A stretch of 64,000 bases of DNA from Parvularculaceae bacterium (GCA_020446945.1 JAGRDS010000017.1:94851-158850), one strand, 5' to 3'. Counted from the first letter of the stretch, positions 44,892-54,482 are shown. Notes: generated from the letters alone by a model not told the origin. Made by a program: numbers and translations.

Positions 44892-45530
44892 ATGACGAAT
44901 TTTCTCGGCATGCGCGATTCGGAAAAGACAGCGCTCTTTATTGACGGCGCAAATTTATACAAGGCCGCAAGAGCGCTCGGTTTTGATATGGATTACAAGA
45001 GCTTGCTCGCCAAAGCGCGCTCTTCAAGCAAACTGTTGCGCGCTTATTACTTCACCGCCATCCAGGAAGACAAGGAACAGGATTATTCGCCCCTGCGCCC
45101 GCTCGTCGACTGGCTCGACTACAACGGCTACTCGATGGTTACGAAAATGGCGCGCGAATTCACCGACGCGACCGGCAAAAAGCGCTTCAAGGGTTCGACA
45201 GATATAGAACTCGCCGTCGAAATGCTCGCGCTCGCGCCGCATCTCGATCACGTCATCCTGTTTTCCGGCAATGGCGATTTCAAACGCGCGATAGAAGAGG
45301 TTCAGTCGAATGGCGTGCGCGTCAGCGTGGTCTCGACGATCAAGTCGCAACCGCCCATGGCGTCGGACGAGCTTCGCCGGCAGGCCGACCGGTTCTTCGA
45401 TCTTGCAGATCTCGAAAAAGAAATAGGCCGCACGGGCGGACCGGCGCGCAAACCGCGCCAGTCGAGCCAGGACGATTATGACGATGATTTCGAAAACGAC
45501 TATGAAGACGATTTCGACGATGTCGATTGA
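44892..45530 (+). CDS. NYN-domain (LabA/DUF88-like) putative ribonuclease
   Basis: About 212 residues of PIN/NYN fold: ALFIDGANLYKAARALG with the first Asp, RAYYFTAIQ, the KGSTDIELAVEMLALA strand with the conserved Asp, and ILFSGNGDFKRAIEEVQSNGVRV with the third Asp. These acidic residues are the metal site of NYN RNases. The C-terminal 25 residues are extremely acidic (mainly Asp with Tyr, Phe and Asn). ATG 44892 has GAGG about 6 bases upstream; an earlier start at 44820 would extend into folK. Common in alphaproteobacteria near folK. The RNA target is unknown. Confidence 0.85.
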   Translation: MTNFLGMRDSEKTALFIDGANLYKAARALGFDMDYKSLLAKARSSSKLLRAYYFTAIQEDKEQDYSPLRPLVDWLDYNGYSMVTKMAREFTDATGKKRFKGSTDIELAVEMLALAPHLDHVILFSGNGDFKRAIEEVQSNGVRVSVVSTIKSQPPMASDELRRQADRFFDLADLEKEIGRTGGPARKPRQSSQDDYDDDFENDYEDDFDDVD

Positions 45531-45545
45531 CCTGCAATAATCGAC

Positions 45546-46229
45546 GTGACGGCGCGCGTGAAGAAATCAGGACTCGCCGGCGCGTCCGGCGGCGAACCTT
45601 TGAAAGACTGCGCGCTTTGCCCGCGGCTCGTCGATTACCGAAATCAGAATGCGCGCGCCTATCCGGAATATTTTAATGGACCGGCGCCTTCATTCGGCCC
45701 GGCGTCCGCGCGCCTTTTGATCGTCGGACTGGCGCCCGGCCTTCACGGCGCCAACAAAACGGGCCGCCCGTTCACCGGCGATTATGCGGGCGATCTTTTA
45801 TACAGGACGCTCGGCAAATTCGGATTTGCGACCGGCGTTTATGACGCGCGAATTGATGACGGGCTCGAACTCGACGACGCGATGATCTCGAACGCGGTGC
45901 GATGCGCGCCGCCGGCCAACAAACCGACAACGCAGGAGATCAGGACCTGCCGGTCCTTTCTGACGAAGCGAATCAATTCCCTGCCGAAGCTGAACTCGAT
46001 CCTGTGTCTCGGCCGGATCGCCCATGATTCAACGCTTGCGGCCCTCGGGGTAAAGCCGAAAGCTGCGGCGTTTTCCCATGGAGCCGCGCACGAGGTCGCA
46101 TCGGGCCTTGTTTTATTCGACAGCTACCATTGCTCGCGATACAACACGAACACTCGCCGGCTGACCGACGCGATGTTTGAAACGGTTTTTGAAGCGGTCC
46201 GCCGGCGCCTTGAAGGAGCAGGCGCTTGA
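45546..46229 (+). CDS. Family 5 uracil-DNA glycosylase (UdgB-like)
   Basis: 227 residues. Motif 1 GLAPGLHGANKTGRPFTGDYAG and motif 2 DSYHCSRYNTNTRRLT are the family-5 signatures. Four-cysteine Fe-S pattern: two Cys near residue 22 (CALC) plus CAPPANKPTTQEIRTC. It removes uracil, and in this family also hypoxanthine and xanthine, from DNA. GTG at 45546 follows the NYN stop by 15 bases. The next gene starts inside its stop. Confidence 0.9.
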   Translation: MTARVKKSGLAGASGGEPLKDCALCPRLVDYRNQNARAYPEYFNGPAPSFGPASARLLIVGLAPGLHGANKTGRPFTGDYAGDLLYRTLGKFGFATGVYDARIDDGLELDDAMISNAVRCAPPANKPTTQEIRTCRSFLTKRINSLPKLNSILCLGRIAHDSTLAALGVKPKAAAFSHGAAHEVASGLVLFDSYHCSRYNTNTRRLTDAMFETVFEAVRRRLEGAGA

Positions 46230-46705
46230 CGCGCAATTGGGGCATACCGCCGAAAGACGGCTTTCAGCGCGCCCGGCATTCAAAGCCGGTGATGACGCTT
46301 TTGGTGGCCGCCGTCTATGGAATGATCGGGGCGGCGCTCGCGGCGATCAGCTTCACCGAAGCGCGCTCGATCCTGACCGGGCTGTTCCACGGCCTCTCGC
46401 TCGGCGTCGCCATTATCGCCGCCGGCTTTGGATGCTGGAGCTATGTCTATATCGCCTGGCCGCGTTTCGCCGCGCAGTTTCACGGCGGCGATACGTTCAG
46501 CGACCTGATAAGGTTTTACGCGCGCGCCGCAATCGCATTGATCCTTGTCTTCTTTATAGCGAAATTTCCGAATGTCCTGGAAATGGAGCGGATCTCGGGC
46601 CTTCTGCTGTGCGTTTCAGGCGGCGCGGCGGCGGCGGCGGCGTTCCAGACCGTGTTGACTTTCGTTCCGCCCGGCGCCTCAAACAAGGGCGCGCCGAAAG
46701 CCTGA
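46226..46705 (+). CDS. Small integral membrane protein of unknown function
   Basis: 159 residues with four likely membrane helices (about 22-42, 55-78, 98-116, 122-148). No motif recognised. The TTG start overlaps the UDG stop (TTGA) and has AAGGAG 8 bases upstream, which is better supported than the ATG at 46292. The following ABC exporter starts 3 bases after the stop, so it is likely cotranscribed with it. Confidence 0.65.
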   Translation: MTRNWGIPPKDGFQRARHSKPVMTLLVAAVYGMIGAALAAISFTEARSILTGLFHGLSLGVAIIAAGFGCWSYVYIAWPRFAAQFHGGDTFSDLIRFYARAAIALILVFFIAKFPNVLEMERISGLLLCVSGGAAAAAAFQTVLTFVPPGASNKGAPKA

Positions 46706-46707
46706 TC

Positions 46708-48591
46708 ATGACAGAAGACGCCAAACGCGACGCGCTCGCAGACAAGGATCGCGGATCATCCTTCGCGAGCGAAATCGCGCGCGATTCAAAACAGCGTGAG
46801 AAAGCGCGAACGCTAAAGCCCCTTGCGCGCCTTGCTCCGTTCCTGTTGCGCTATAAGGGGCTCCTCGCCGCTTTCACGATTTTCCTGATCCTTGCGGCGT
46901 CGCTCACCCTGCTGTTGCCCGCCTCGTTCCGGCTCGTCGTCGATTGCGGTTTCGCCGGCGCGGCGGATGCCGAGATCTGCCGCAAGATGGAATTCGGCGA
47001 TGATCTGACAGGATATTTCCTGGCCGGGTTTCTTGTCGCCATCGGCCTCGGCGTTGCGAGCGCGGGCCGTTTTTATTTCGTCAGCCGCCTCGGCGAACGG
47101 GTGGTCGCCGATATTCGACAGGCCGTTTACGCGCATTTGCTGACGCTCAGCCCCTCCTTCTTCGTCAATGTGCGCACGGGCGAGGTTCTGTCGCGCCTGA
47201 CGACGGATACGACCCTTATTGAAACCCTGATCGGAACCTCGATCTCCGTCGCCCTTCGCACGGTGGCGACGACGATCGGCGCGCTGGTCCTCATGTTTTT
47301 CGTAAGCTGGAAGCTCGCCCTCATGATGTTCGCGGTCGGCCCCTTGATGCTCGGCCCGATCATTCTTTTCGGTCGCCGCGTCCAGCGCCTGTCACGCGCC
47401 AGCCAGGACAGCCTCGCCAACGCATCGGCGCGCGCATCGGAAAGCCTCGGCGCGATCGAAACCGTACAGGCATTCACGCGCGAACCCGAAGAAGACCGCA
47501 ATTTCCGCGGCGCCGTTGAGGCGACGTTCGACGTCGCACTCAAACGCATAACGGTGCGCGCTATCATGACCGGCGTCATATTCAGCGCCGTTCTGGGCGG
47601 GCTCATCGCCGTTCTCTGGTTCGGCGCCAATCAGGTCCAGTCCGGCGCGATTACGCCCGGCGCGATGACGCAATTCGTCATGTACGCTTTTGTCGCCGTT
47701 TCCGGCATCGGCATGCTCACGGAAACCTATGCGGAAGTGATGCGCGCTTCGGGCGCGACCGAACGACTGATGGAGCTGCTGGCCGCCCGATCGGACATCG
47801 CCGCCGTCGCACCCGTCGCCGCATTGCCGGCGCCGCTTCAGGCCGAAATTGTTTTTCGCGATGTCACTTTCGCCTATCCTGCGCGCCCCGGCCAGCAGGC
47901 GCTGAAATCCGTCAGCGCGATCTTTGAAAGCGGAAAGACGACGGCGCTGGTCGGCCCGTCGGGCGCCGGCAAGTCGACGATATTCCAGTTGCTGCTGCGC
48001 TTTTACGATCCGCAGAACGGCGCCGTTTCGATTGACGGGACCGATATCCGCAATCTCGATCCGACCGCGCTTCGTTCGGCGATTTCAATCGTCCAGCAAA
48101 ATGCGCCGCTGTTCGCCGGCTCCGCCGCCGACAATATCCGCTTTGGACGCCCGCAAGCCGGCGAGGATGAAGTGATCGCAGCGGCGAAGGCGGCGAATGC
48201 GCATGAATTCATCACGGCCCTGCCGGACGGGTATTCAACGCCTCTCGGACAGGGCGCGACGACGCTTTCCGGCGGCCAGCGCCAGCGCCTGGCGATCGCG
48301 CGCGCAATCTTGCGCAATGCGCCGATCGTATTACTGGATGAGGCGACAAGCGCGCTCGATTCAGAAAGCGAACGGCTGATCCAAAGCGCGTTCGAACGCA
48401 TCTCCAAAGGGCGCACCTCAATCGTAATCGCGCACCGGCTGGCGACTGTGCTAAAAGCCGACAGCATTATCGTCATGGATGAAGGGCGCATCGTCGATCA
48501 GGGCGCCCATCACGAACTGATGGCCCGCGGCGGTCTTTACGCGCGCCTCGCCGAATTGCAGTTTTCCCCCGCGCAGGACGCGGCGGAGTAA
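46708..48591 (+). CDS. ABC-type exporter, fused permease and ATPase (MsbA-like)
   Basis: 627 residues. Six-helix membrane domain about 45-330 (YKGLLAAFTIFLILAASL to YAFVAVSGIGMLTETYAEVM), then ATPase about 370-620: Walker A VGPSGAGKSTIF, Q-loop IVQQNAPLFAGSA, signature TLSGGQRQR, Walker B IVLLDEATSALD, His VIAHRLATVL. Half-transporter that works as dimer exporting lipids or drugs; the substrate cannot be told. The first 40 residues are charged. The ATG lies 3 bases past the membrane-protein stop, and a longer open frame upstream is a shadow of that gene. Confidence 0.9.
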   Translation: MTEDAKRDALADKDRGSSFASEIARDSKQREKARTLKPLARLAPFLLRYKGLLAAFTIFLILAASLTLLLPASFRLVVDCGFAGAADAEICRKMEFGDDLTGYFLAGFLVAIGLGVASAGRFYFVSRLGERVVADIRQAVYAHLLTLSPSFFVNVRTGEVLSRLTTDTTLIETLIGTSISVALRTVATTIGALVLMFFVSWKLALMMFAVGPLMLGPIILFGRRVQRLSRASQDSLANASARASESLGAIETVQAFTREPEEDRNFRGAVEATFDVALKRITVRAIMTGVIFSAVLGGLIAVLWFGANQVQSGAITPGAMTQFVMYAFVAVSGIGMLTETYAEVMRASGATERLMELLAARSDIAAVAPVAALPAPLQAEIVFRDVTFAYPARPGQQALKSVSAIFESGKTTALVGPSGAGKSTIFQLLLRFYDPQNGAVSIDGTDIRNLDPTALRSAISIVQQNAPLFAGSAADNIRFGRPQAGEDEVIAAAKAANAHEFITALPDGYSTPLGQGATTLSGGQRQRLAIARAILRNAPIVLLDEATSALDSESERLIQSAFERISKGRTSIVIAHRLATVLKADSIIVMDEGRIVDQGAHHELMARGGLYARLAELQFSPAQDAAE

Positions 48592-48907
48592 TCCGCCGCC
48601 GCCGTTCGACGGGGTGAGGCTTCGCCGTTCGTCCCGCCTTATAAATCGGGCTGCGATGTCGCCCTTGCGCGATCGGCGCGGGATCTCATCCGGGCGCATG
48701 AACAAGCCTCGATCGGGATGCAAATAGGAGCCTTCCGGGCGGACCTTCCGGCCATTCGAGCAGCGCGTGAAATTCCTGCGGCGCTTTCCGCGTCCGGGCG
48801 CGTTTTGAGGGGCGGTTTCGGCGATCACAGCGCCGCGACCGGCGCGAGAACCATAACTGATTGTTATCATTGTGTCTTTTTTTTCCACAATTCGCATATT
48901 GTATATT
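48592..48907. other. Intergenic region without recognisable gene
   Basis: The 342 bases between the exporter and the TetR gene show no supported reading frame. The last 70 bases are AT-rich and carry the TetR promoter/operator described separately. No hairpin with T-tract is evident behind the exporter. Confidence 0.5.
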
Positions 48908-48927
48908 ACTGACTGGTCAGTTATATA
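48899..48927 (+). promoter_or_regulatory. TetR operator lying in the spacer of a likely promoter
   Basis: A palindrome ACTGAC-TG-GTCAGT (48908-48921) lies directly before the TetR gene. TTGTAT (48899-48904) and TATATA (48922-48927) flank it with a 17-base spacing, so they could be -35 and -10. The start of transcription would fall at about 48934, the ATG itself. Autorepression by the TetR product is inferred. Confidence 0.5.
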
Positions 48928-48933
48928 GAACGC

Positions 48934-49602
48934 ATGACAACAGGTTCAAAGTTTCCGGTAAAACGTCCGCGCGCCAAATCCGGATCGACATCGGGTCGGC
49001 CGAAATTCCGCCGACGGGCGGATGCGAGGCCGGACGAAATCCTCGACGCCGCCCTCGCCGTTTTCACCGAGAAGGGATTCGACGCCGCGCGCGTCGATGA
49101 TATCGCCATGCGCGCCGGCATCTCCAAAGGCGCCGTCTATCTCTATTTCAACAGCAAGGACGCCCTGCTTCGGGGCCTCATAGAGCGCGAAGTCGCCCCG
49201 GCGGCCCATCGCCTGCGCGCGCTCGCGGAAGCCGGCGGCGACGATCCGAAATCGACATTGACGCTTCTCGTTACTGCGGCGACGCAGCTTCTGAGCGATC
49301 CGCGCATGTTCGCAACGCCGAAACTCGTGCTTTCCGTCGCGCCGCGCTTCAAGGAGATTGCGCAGTTTTACCGCGAGCGCGTCATCGACGAGACAATCGG
49401 CGCCATCGCATCGCTGCATCGGCGCGGCGTTGAAAACGGCGCGTTCAGGGATATCGATTCCGACGCCGTTGCGCGCATGGTGATCGGCCCGATCCTCGTT
49501 CATGCGATGCGAAAACACGTTCTCGGCGCAAAGGACGCCGCTCCGCCGGACTTGCGCGCGAAAGCGCATCTTCAAATTCTTTTTGAAGGGATCGCCGCAT
49601 GA
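48934..49602 (+). CDS. TetR/AcrR-family transcriptional repressor
   Basis: 222 residues. N-terminal HTH at about 30-80: RPDEILDAALAVFTEKGFDAARVDDIAMRAGISKGAVYLYFNSKDALL. The C-terminal ligand domain is typical of regulators of efflux systems. It overlaps the HlyD gene (ATGA), so it is cotranscribed with the transporter it probably controls. There is no ribosome binding site before the ATG, consistent with leaderless translation. The first 25 residues are Lys/Arg/Pro-rich and precede the HTH. Confidence 0.9.
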   Translation: MTTGSKFPVKRPRAKSGSTSGRPKFRRRADARPDEILDAALAVFTEKGFDAARVDDIAMRAGISKGAVYLYFNSKDALLRGLIEREVAPAAHRLRALAEAGGDDPKSTLTLLVTAATQLLSDPRMFATPKLVLSVAPRFKEIAQFYRERVIDETIGAIASLHRRGVENGAFRDIDSDAVARMVIGPILVHAMRKHVLGAKDAAPPDLRAKAHLQILFEGIAA

Positions 49603-50477
49603 CGAAGCGCGCACTGGCCGCACTGGCGCTGATCGCCGTTTCAGCATGCGCTGAAAAAAGCGACGACACGCTCGCCGGTTATGTGGAAGCCGACCTTGTT
49701 TATCTCGCGCCGCAGGACGCCGGCGTCATCAAATCGCTCGCGGTAAAGGAAGGCGACGCTGTCGCCGAGGGCGAAATATTGTTCACGCTGGACCCGGCGC
49801 GCCTTTCCTACGCCGCCGCGCAGGCGAGCGCCGCAGCCGACAGCGCCGCCGCGCGGGCCGCCGATGACGGCTCGATGACGAAGCGCATTGAAGAAGCGCA
49901 AGCGGCGCTCGAACTCGCCGATCGGACCTATCAGCGCTCGCGCGCGCTCGTGAAAGACGGCGCCGTCTCGCGGGAGAAATTTGACAGCGACGCGGCGAAC
50001 CTGAAAGCGGCGCGCGCGCGGCTTGGTCAATTGCAAGGCGAGCGCGACGCGATGTTGCGCGACTGGGACGCGGCGTCCGCCCTCGCCAGCCTCGCCGAAC
50101 GCCGTGTTGCGGACCTTGCGACCGCCGCGCCGAGCGCAGGCCGGATAGAACGCATCTACCGTCGTCCGGGTGAAATCGCGGCGGCGGGCGAGCCGGTCCT
50201 GTCGCTGCTGGCGCCTGCGAACATAAAACTCAAATTTTTTGCGCCGGAAGGAAAACTTTCAACTCTAGCGCTCGGCGATGCGGTTCGTTTCACCTGCGAC
50301 GGATGCGATGCGCCGAAAACCGCAAAAATTTCCTACATCGCGCGCGAGCCGCAATTCACGCCGCCCATAATCTATTCCCTGAAGGAGCGCGCCAAGCTGG
50401 TTTTTCTTGTCGAAGCGCGTCCGGACGATCCCGAAACGCTCCGCCCCGGTCTTCCAGTTACGATTGAACTCGAATGA
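49599..50477 (+). CDS. HlyD-family periplasmic adaptor lipoprotein
   Basis: 292 residues. Lipobox VSACAEK after a short signal, lipoyl/barrel-sandwich halves (VYLAPQDAGVIKSLAVKEGDAV; APSAGRIERIYRRPGEIAAAGEPV) and a coiled-coil hairpin between them (about 75-165, ALVKDGAVSREKFDSDAANLKAARARL). YbhG-like membrane fusion protein linking the following ABC exporter to an outer-membrane channel. Start overlaps TetR, end overlaps the ATPase gene. Confidence 0.88.
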   Translation: MTKRALAALALIAVSACAEKSDDTLAGYVEADLVYLAPQDAGVIKSLAVKEGDAVAEGEILFTLDPARLSYAAAQASAAADSAAARAADDGSMTKRIEEAQAALELADRTYQRSRALVKDGAVSREKFDSDAANLKAARARLGQLQGERDAMLRDWDAASALASLAERRVADLATAAPSAGRIERIYRRPGEIAAAGEPVLSLLAPANIKLKFFAPEGKLSTLALGDAVRFTCDGCDAPKTAKISYIAREPQFTPPIIYSLKERAKLVFLVEARPDDPETLRPGLPVTIELE

Positions 50478-51487
50478 AAAACGGGCTTGTCATAGACGTC
50501 AGCGGGCTGACGAAAAAATTCGGCGGAAGAACCGTCGTCAATAATTTTGATCTCGCCGTGCCGCGCGGCGCGATATACGGATTTCTCGGCCCCAACGGGT
50601 CCGGCAAGACGACGACGATACGCATGGTGTGCGGACTTTTGAAGCCCGATGACGGCGCCGGAAAAGTCCTCGGATTCGATGTGCGCACCGAAGCCAGCGC
50701 GATCAAGGAGCGCGTCGGCTACATGACGCAGCGCTTTTCACTCTATGAAGACCTGTCGATCCGCGAAAATCTTGAATTCATCGCACGCCTTTATTCGCTC
50801 GATCATCTGCGCGACCGTGTCGAGGCGTCGTTGAAGTCGCTCGGCCTTACGGATCGCGCAAAACAACTTGCGGGAAAGCTTTCCGGCGGCTGGAAACAGC
50901 GCCTCGCCCTCGCCGCCTGCATGATTCACGAGCCGGAGCTTTTGCTTCTCGATGAGCCGACGGCGGGCGTCGACCCGAAAGCGCGGCGCGATTTCTGGGA
51001 TGCGATCCGCGACTATTCCGCCGAAGGCGTGACGACGCTCGTCTCGACGCATTACATGGACGAGGCCGTTCAATGCGACCGCATCGCTTTCATCGCTTAT
51101 GGCGAAAAGCTGATTGACGCGCCGACCGCCGACATTCCCGATCTTGTCGGGCTTTCCGCCTGGCGGATCGAAGCGGGCGATCTTGATGCGGCGACGAAGC
51201 GATTGAAAACCGCCGGCGGCTATGACGTGCTTGCGCGCTTCGGCGCGGCCATTCATCTGGCGGGCCGCGACGGCGCCGCGCTTAAACGCGCGCTCGATAC
51301 GCTGGAAGGGCTCGACAGGCTCAGCGCGACGCCGATCGCAGCCGGACTTGAAGAGGCGTTCATTTACCTGATGGCCGGCGCGGCCGACAATTTCGCTGCC
51401 GACAATTTCGCAGCCGGCGATTTAAAGACCGGAAACTTCACGCCCGGCGATCCGGCGAACGCGGCGCAAGCGCGAGGCGTAACATGA
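50474..51487 (+). CDS. ABC transporter ATPase (YbhF-like) with pentapeptide-like tail
   Basis: 337 residues. Walker A LGPNGSGKTTTIRM, signature LSGGWKQR, Walker B LLLLDEPTAGVDP, His in VSTHYMDEA. After the ATPase core and a DrrA-type C-terminal region, residues about 298-322 contain four five-residue blocks with Phe or Leu every fifth position preceded by Asn/Asp (ADNFA, ADNFA, AGDLK, TGNFT), like a minimal pentapeptide repeat. It powers the permease encoded next. The overlaps on both sides are four bases. Confidence 0.88.
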   Translation: MKNGLVIDVSGLTKKFGGRTVVNNFDLAVPRGAIYGFLGPNGSGKTTTIRMVCGLLKPDDGAGKVLGFDVRTEASAIKERVGYMTQRFSLYEDLSIRENLEFIARLYSLDHLRDRVEASLKSLGLTDRAKQLAGKLSGGWKQRLALAACMIHEPELLLLDEPTAGVDPKARRDFWDAIRDYSAEGVTTLVSTHYMDEAVQCDRIAFIAYGEKLIDAPTADIPDLVGLSAWRIEAGDLDAATKRLKTAGGYDVLARFGAAIHLAGRDGAALKRALDTLEGLDRLSATPIAAGLEEAFIYLMAGAADNFAADNFAAGDLKTGNFTPGDPANAAQARGVT

Positions 51488-52611
51488 TTTCCCTTTCCCG
51501 CGTCCTGGCCGTGTTCATGAAGGAACTCGTACAGATGCGCCGCGACCGGCCGACTTTCGCCATCATGATCCTGGTTCCGATCATGCAGTTGACGCTTTTC
51601 GGTTTTGCAATCGACACCGATCCGCGCAACCTGCCGACGGCGGTCGAGCTGCGCGATGACGGCCCCCTGACGCGCAGCCTGCTCGCTTCGATGCGCCAAT
51701 CGGGCTATTTCAAAATCGTCGCGCAGGTTTCAACCGATGAAGAGGGTGAAAGCCTCCTGCGTTCGGGCGCGGTTTCATTCCTGATCGTCATTCCGGAAAA
51801 TTTCGAAAAGGAATTCGTGCGCGGCGAACGCCCGCAACTTCTTATCGCGGCGGATGCGAGCGACCCGGTCGCCGCCGCCGGCCCCGTCGCGGCTGTGAAC
51901 GAGATTGCGCGCCGCGCTTTCGCCCCGGAGCTGGAGCGCTTGCCGAAGACCCTTCGCGGCGGCGCGCCGCCATTCGAGGCCGTCATTCACCGCCAGTACA
52001 ATCCCGCCGGCGAAACCTCGATGAATATCGTGCCGGGTCTTTTGGGCATTATCCTGACCATGACCCTCATCATGGTGACATCGATCGCGCTGACGCGCGA
52101 AGTCGAGCGCGGAACGATTGAGGCGCTGCTTTCAACGCCGGTGCGCGCCGGCGAAATCATGATCGGCAAGACGACGCCCTATATCCTGATCGGCGTCGTT
52201 CAAACGGCGATCGTGCTTGTCGCCGCGCGCCTTGTATTCAGCGTTCCCTTTATGGGAGATCCTGCGCCGTTCCTTCTCGCGCTGCTTTTGTTCATCTTCA
52301 CGAATCTGATGCTGGGGTATCTCATTTCCACACTCGCCAGGACGCAGATGCAGGCGATGCAGATGACCTTCTTCATATTCCTGCCGTCGATCCTGCTTTC
52401 CGGCTTCATGTTTCCTTTCGCCGCCATGCCGAAATGGGCGCAGGCGATCGGCGAGGCGCTGCCGATCACCCATTTTCTAAGGGTCGTGCGCGAAGTGATG
52501 CTGAAAGGCGCCGGGTTCGCCGAGATACGCGACGATGTCTGGCCAATCGGAATAATTCTCACCGTCCTCGCTTTCGCCGCGCTGGCGCGGTTCCGCAGGA
52601 CGCTCGACTAG
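51484..52611 (+). CDS. ABC-2 type transporter permease (YbhS/YbhR-like)
   Basis: 375 residues. One N-terminal membrane helix near residue 20-40, a large periplasmic part (about 50-165), then five helices in the C-terminal half with the ABC-2 signatures GIILTMTLIMVTSIALTREVERGTIEALLSTPVRAGEIMIGK and FLPSILLSGFMFPFAAMPKWAQ. Together with HlyD protein and ATPase it forms an efflux pump, substrate unknown. Usually two permeases occur in the ybhGFSR set; only one is present here. Ends 7 bases before a convergent gene. Confidence 0.88.
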   Translation: MISLSRVLAVFMKELVQMRRDRPTFAIMILVPIMQLTLFGFAIDTDPRNLPTAVELRDDGPLTRSLLASMRQSGYFKIVAQVSTDEEGESLLRSGAVSFLIVIPENFEKEFVRGERPQLLIAADASDPVAAAGPVAAVNEIARRAFAPELERLPKTLRGGAPPFEAVIHRQYNPAGETSMNIVPGLLGIILTMTLIMVTSIALTREVERGTIEALLSTPVRAGEIMIGKTTPYILIGVVQTAIVLVAARLVFSVPFMGDPAPFLLALLLFIFTNLMLGYLISTLARTQMQAMQMTFFIFLPSILLSGFMFPFAAMPKWAQAIGEALPITHFLRVVREVMLKGAGFAEIRDDVWPIGIILTVLAFAALARFRRTLD

Positions 52612-52618
52612 CGATCGG

Positions 52619-53131
52619 TCAGATCCAGCGCCTGACGCGCGCCTTATACGCCGCATATTCGTCGCCGAATCGACGGGCGAGATAGCGTTCCTCGGGAAGG
52701 ATCACGAAAAAATGAAAGATGGCGCCGAGGATCGCCGTTGTCGCGATGATCCAGACATTCGATGTCGCAACGCCGAAACCTGCGCCGAATACGACCATCG
52801 CCAGATAAATCGGATTGCGCGAGAATTTATACGGGCCTTTCTGGAACAACTGGCTCGCCGGCGTCGCCGGGCGAAGCCCCTGCCCCTTTTCGGCGAAAAT
52901 CTGGACCGACGACAAAACAAGGCCGAGCGCGACGATGATCATCAACCCGCCGAGACCTTCGGAGAGCGCGCGCGGCGCCGGCAATCGTCCGCCGGCGAAC
53001 AGCCGAATGACGTAGCCGGCGATCAATGCGAAAAAAAGAGCGGTCGGCGGATGCAGGGTAACGTTCGGACGATCTTCGGCGGACGCGGCGTCATCCATCG
53101 GATCGGGCGCGAATTCATCGACCATATTCAT
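52619..53131 (-). CDS. Isoprenylcysteine methyltransferase-family membrane protein
   Basis: 170 residues, four or so membrane helices. Signature [18 protein letters not shown] and terminal [24 protein letters not shown] are the ICMT/PEMT SAM-binding parts. Bacterial members methylate small lipids or unknown targets. The ATG overlaps the smpB stop (ATGA), so it is coupled to smpB. Confidence 0.82.
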   Translation of the reverse strand: MNMVDEFAPDPMDDAASAEDRPNVTLHPPTALFFALIAGYVIRLFAGGRLPAPRALSEGLGGLMIIVALGLVLSSVQIFAEKGQGLRPATPASQLFQKGPYKFSRNPIYLAMVVFGAGFGVATSNVWIIATTAILGAIFHFFVILPEERYLARRFGDEYAAYKARVRRWI

Positions 53132-53604
53132 CCCCTGTCGCGGAGCAGCCTCTGCTTTTCACGCTGCCAGTCGCGTTTCTTTTCCGTCGCGCGTTTATCG
53201 GGCGCTTTCTTGCCGATCGCCAGCCCGATTTCCAGTTTTGCGATGCCGCGATCGTTAAAGTAAAGCTTCAGCGGCGCGATCGTATAGCCTTTGCGTTCAA
53301 CGGCTTGCGTCAGTTTTGCAACCTCGCGCGCGTGCAGCAGCAGCTTTCGCGGCCTTTTGGGTTCGTGATTTTCGCGATTGCCGCGCGAGTATTCTGGGAT
53401 ATTCGCATTGATGAGCCAGATCGCCCCGCCTTCGGGCGAGGCGTAGGATTCCCTGATCGTCGCCTTGCCTTCGCGCAACGCCTTGACCTCGGTGCCGGTC
53501 AGCACGATGCCGGCTTCGAGCGTATCCTCGATGTGATAATCGTAACGCGCGCGCTTGTTATCGGCGACGAGCCTTGATGCACCGTCTTTTTTCGCCGTCA
53601 TCAA
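53128..53604 (-). CDS. smpB: SsrA-binding protein SmpB
   Basis: 158 residues: [31 protein letters not shown], then SRNE-like [19 protein letters not shown], and a basic C-terminal tail ([23 protein letters not shown]). Binds tmRNA and delivers it to stalled ribosomes. The tmRNA gene is not in this window. Overlaps dapA by four bases. Confidence 0.95.
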   Translation of the reverse strand: MMTAKKDGASRLVADNKRARYDYHIEDTLEAGIVLTGTEVKALREGKATIRESYASPEGGAIWLINANIPEYSRGNRENHEPKRPRKLLLHAREVAKLTQAVERKGYTIAPLKLYFNDRGIAKLEIGLAIGKKAPDKRATEKKRDWQREKQRLLRDRG

Positions 53605-54482
53605 TCGAGCAGTCCGAGCCGGGCGAGAACGGATTTTATCCGCGCCTTCGTCGCATCGCCCGGCGCGACGAGCGGCAGGCGCAATTCCTCAGAACACAAA
53701 CCCATCAGGCTGAGCGCGTATTTCACCGGCCCCGGCGAGGTTTCCGCAAACAGGACATCGTGCAGGGGCGCGAGGCGGTCCTGTATTGCGAGGGCGGATT
53801 GATAGTCGCCGGCGATCGATGCGTTCTGCATCTGCGCGCACAGTTCGGGAACGACATTCGACGTAACCGAAATGCAGCCCTTTCCGCCCATGGCGTTAAA
53901 GCCGACAGCCGTCATGTCCTCGCCCGACAGCTGCGTGAAGTCGGGCGCGCAGGCGAGACGCTGCAGCGCGACGCGCGCGAGATCGCCGGTCGCGTCCTTT
54001 ACGCCGACAATGCGCGGCAGTTTCGACAGCGCGGCGATCGTTTCGACCGACAGATTGGCGACCGTGCGCCCTGGAACATTGTACAGAATAATCGGCAGGC
54101 CGGTCGCATCGTGAAGCGCGGTGAAATGCGCGATCAGCCCCGCCTGCGTCGGCTTGTTGTAATAACCGGTCACCGTCAGCAGCGCGTCGGCCCCCGCCTT
54201 CTCGGCGAATTGCGCAATCTCAATCGCCTCGACCGTCGAATTGGAGCCGGCGCCGGCGATCACCGTCGAGCGTCCCGCCGCCGTTTCCACCGCGACCGAT
54301 ATGAGCCGGCGATGTTCCTCATGGCTCACCGTCGCCGATTCGCCGGTCGTTCCCACGGGCACGATGGCGTGCGTTCCGGCCGCAAGCTGACGCTCGATCA
54401 GGCGCACGAAAGCGGGCTCATCGACCGCGCCGTCGCGAAACGGCGTTATCAGGGCCGTCATGGAACCTTGAAGGTTTTTCAT
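53601..54482 (-). CDS. dapA: 4-hydroxy-tetrahydrodipicolinate synthase
   Basis: 293 residues. [34 protein letters not shown], catalytic Tyr in [11 protein letters not shown] and Schiff-base Lys in [13 protein letters not shown]. It makes the first committed intermediate of lysine and diaminopimelate for peptidoglycan. Leads smpB in the same transcript; divergent from slt. Confidence 0.95.
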   Translation of the reverse strand: MKNLQGSMTALITPFRDGAVDEPAFVRLIERQLAAGTHAIVPVGTTGESATVSHEEHRRLISVAVETAAGRSTVIAGAGSNSTVEAIEIAQFAEKAGADALLTVTGYYNKPTQAGLIAHFTALHDATGLPIILYNVPGRTVANLSVETIAALSKLPRIVGVKDATGDLARVALQRLACAPDFTQLSGEDMTAVGFNAMGGKGCISVTSNVVPELCAQMQNASIAGDYQSALAIQDRLAPLHDVLFAETSPGPVKYALSLMGLCSEELRLPLVAPGDATKARIKSVLARLGLLD

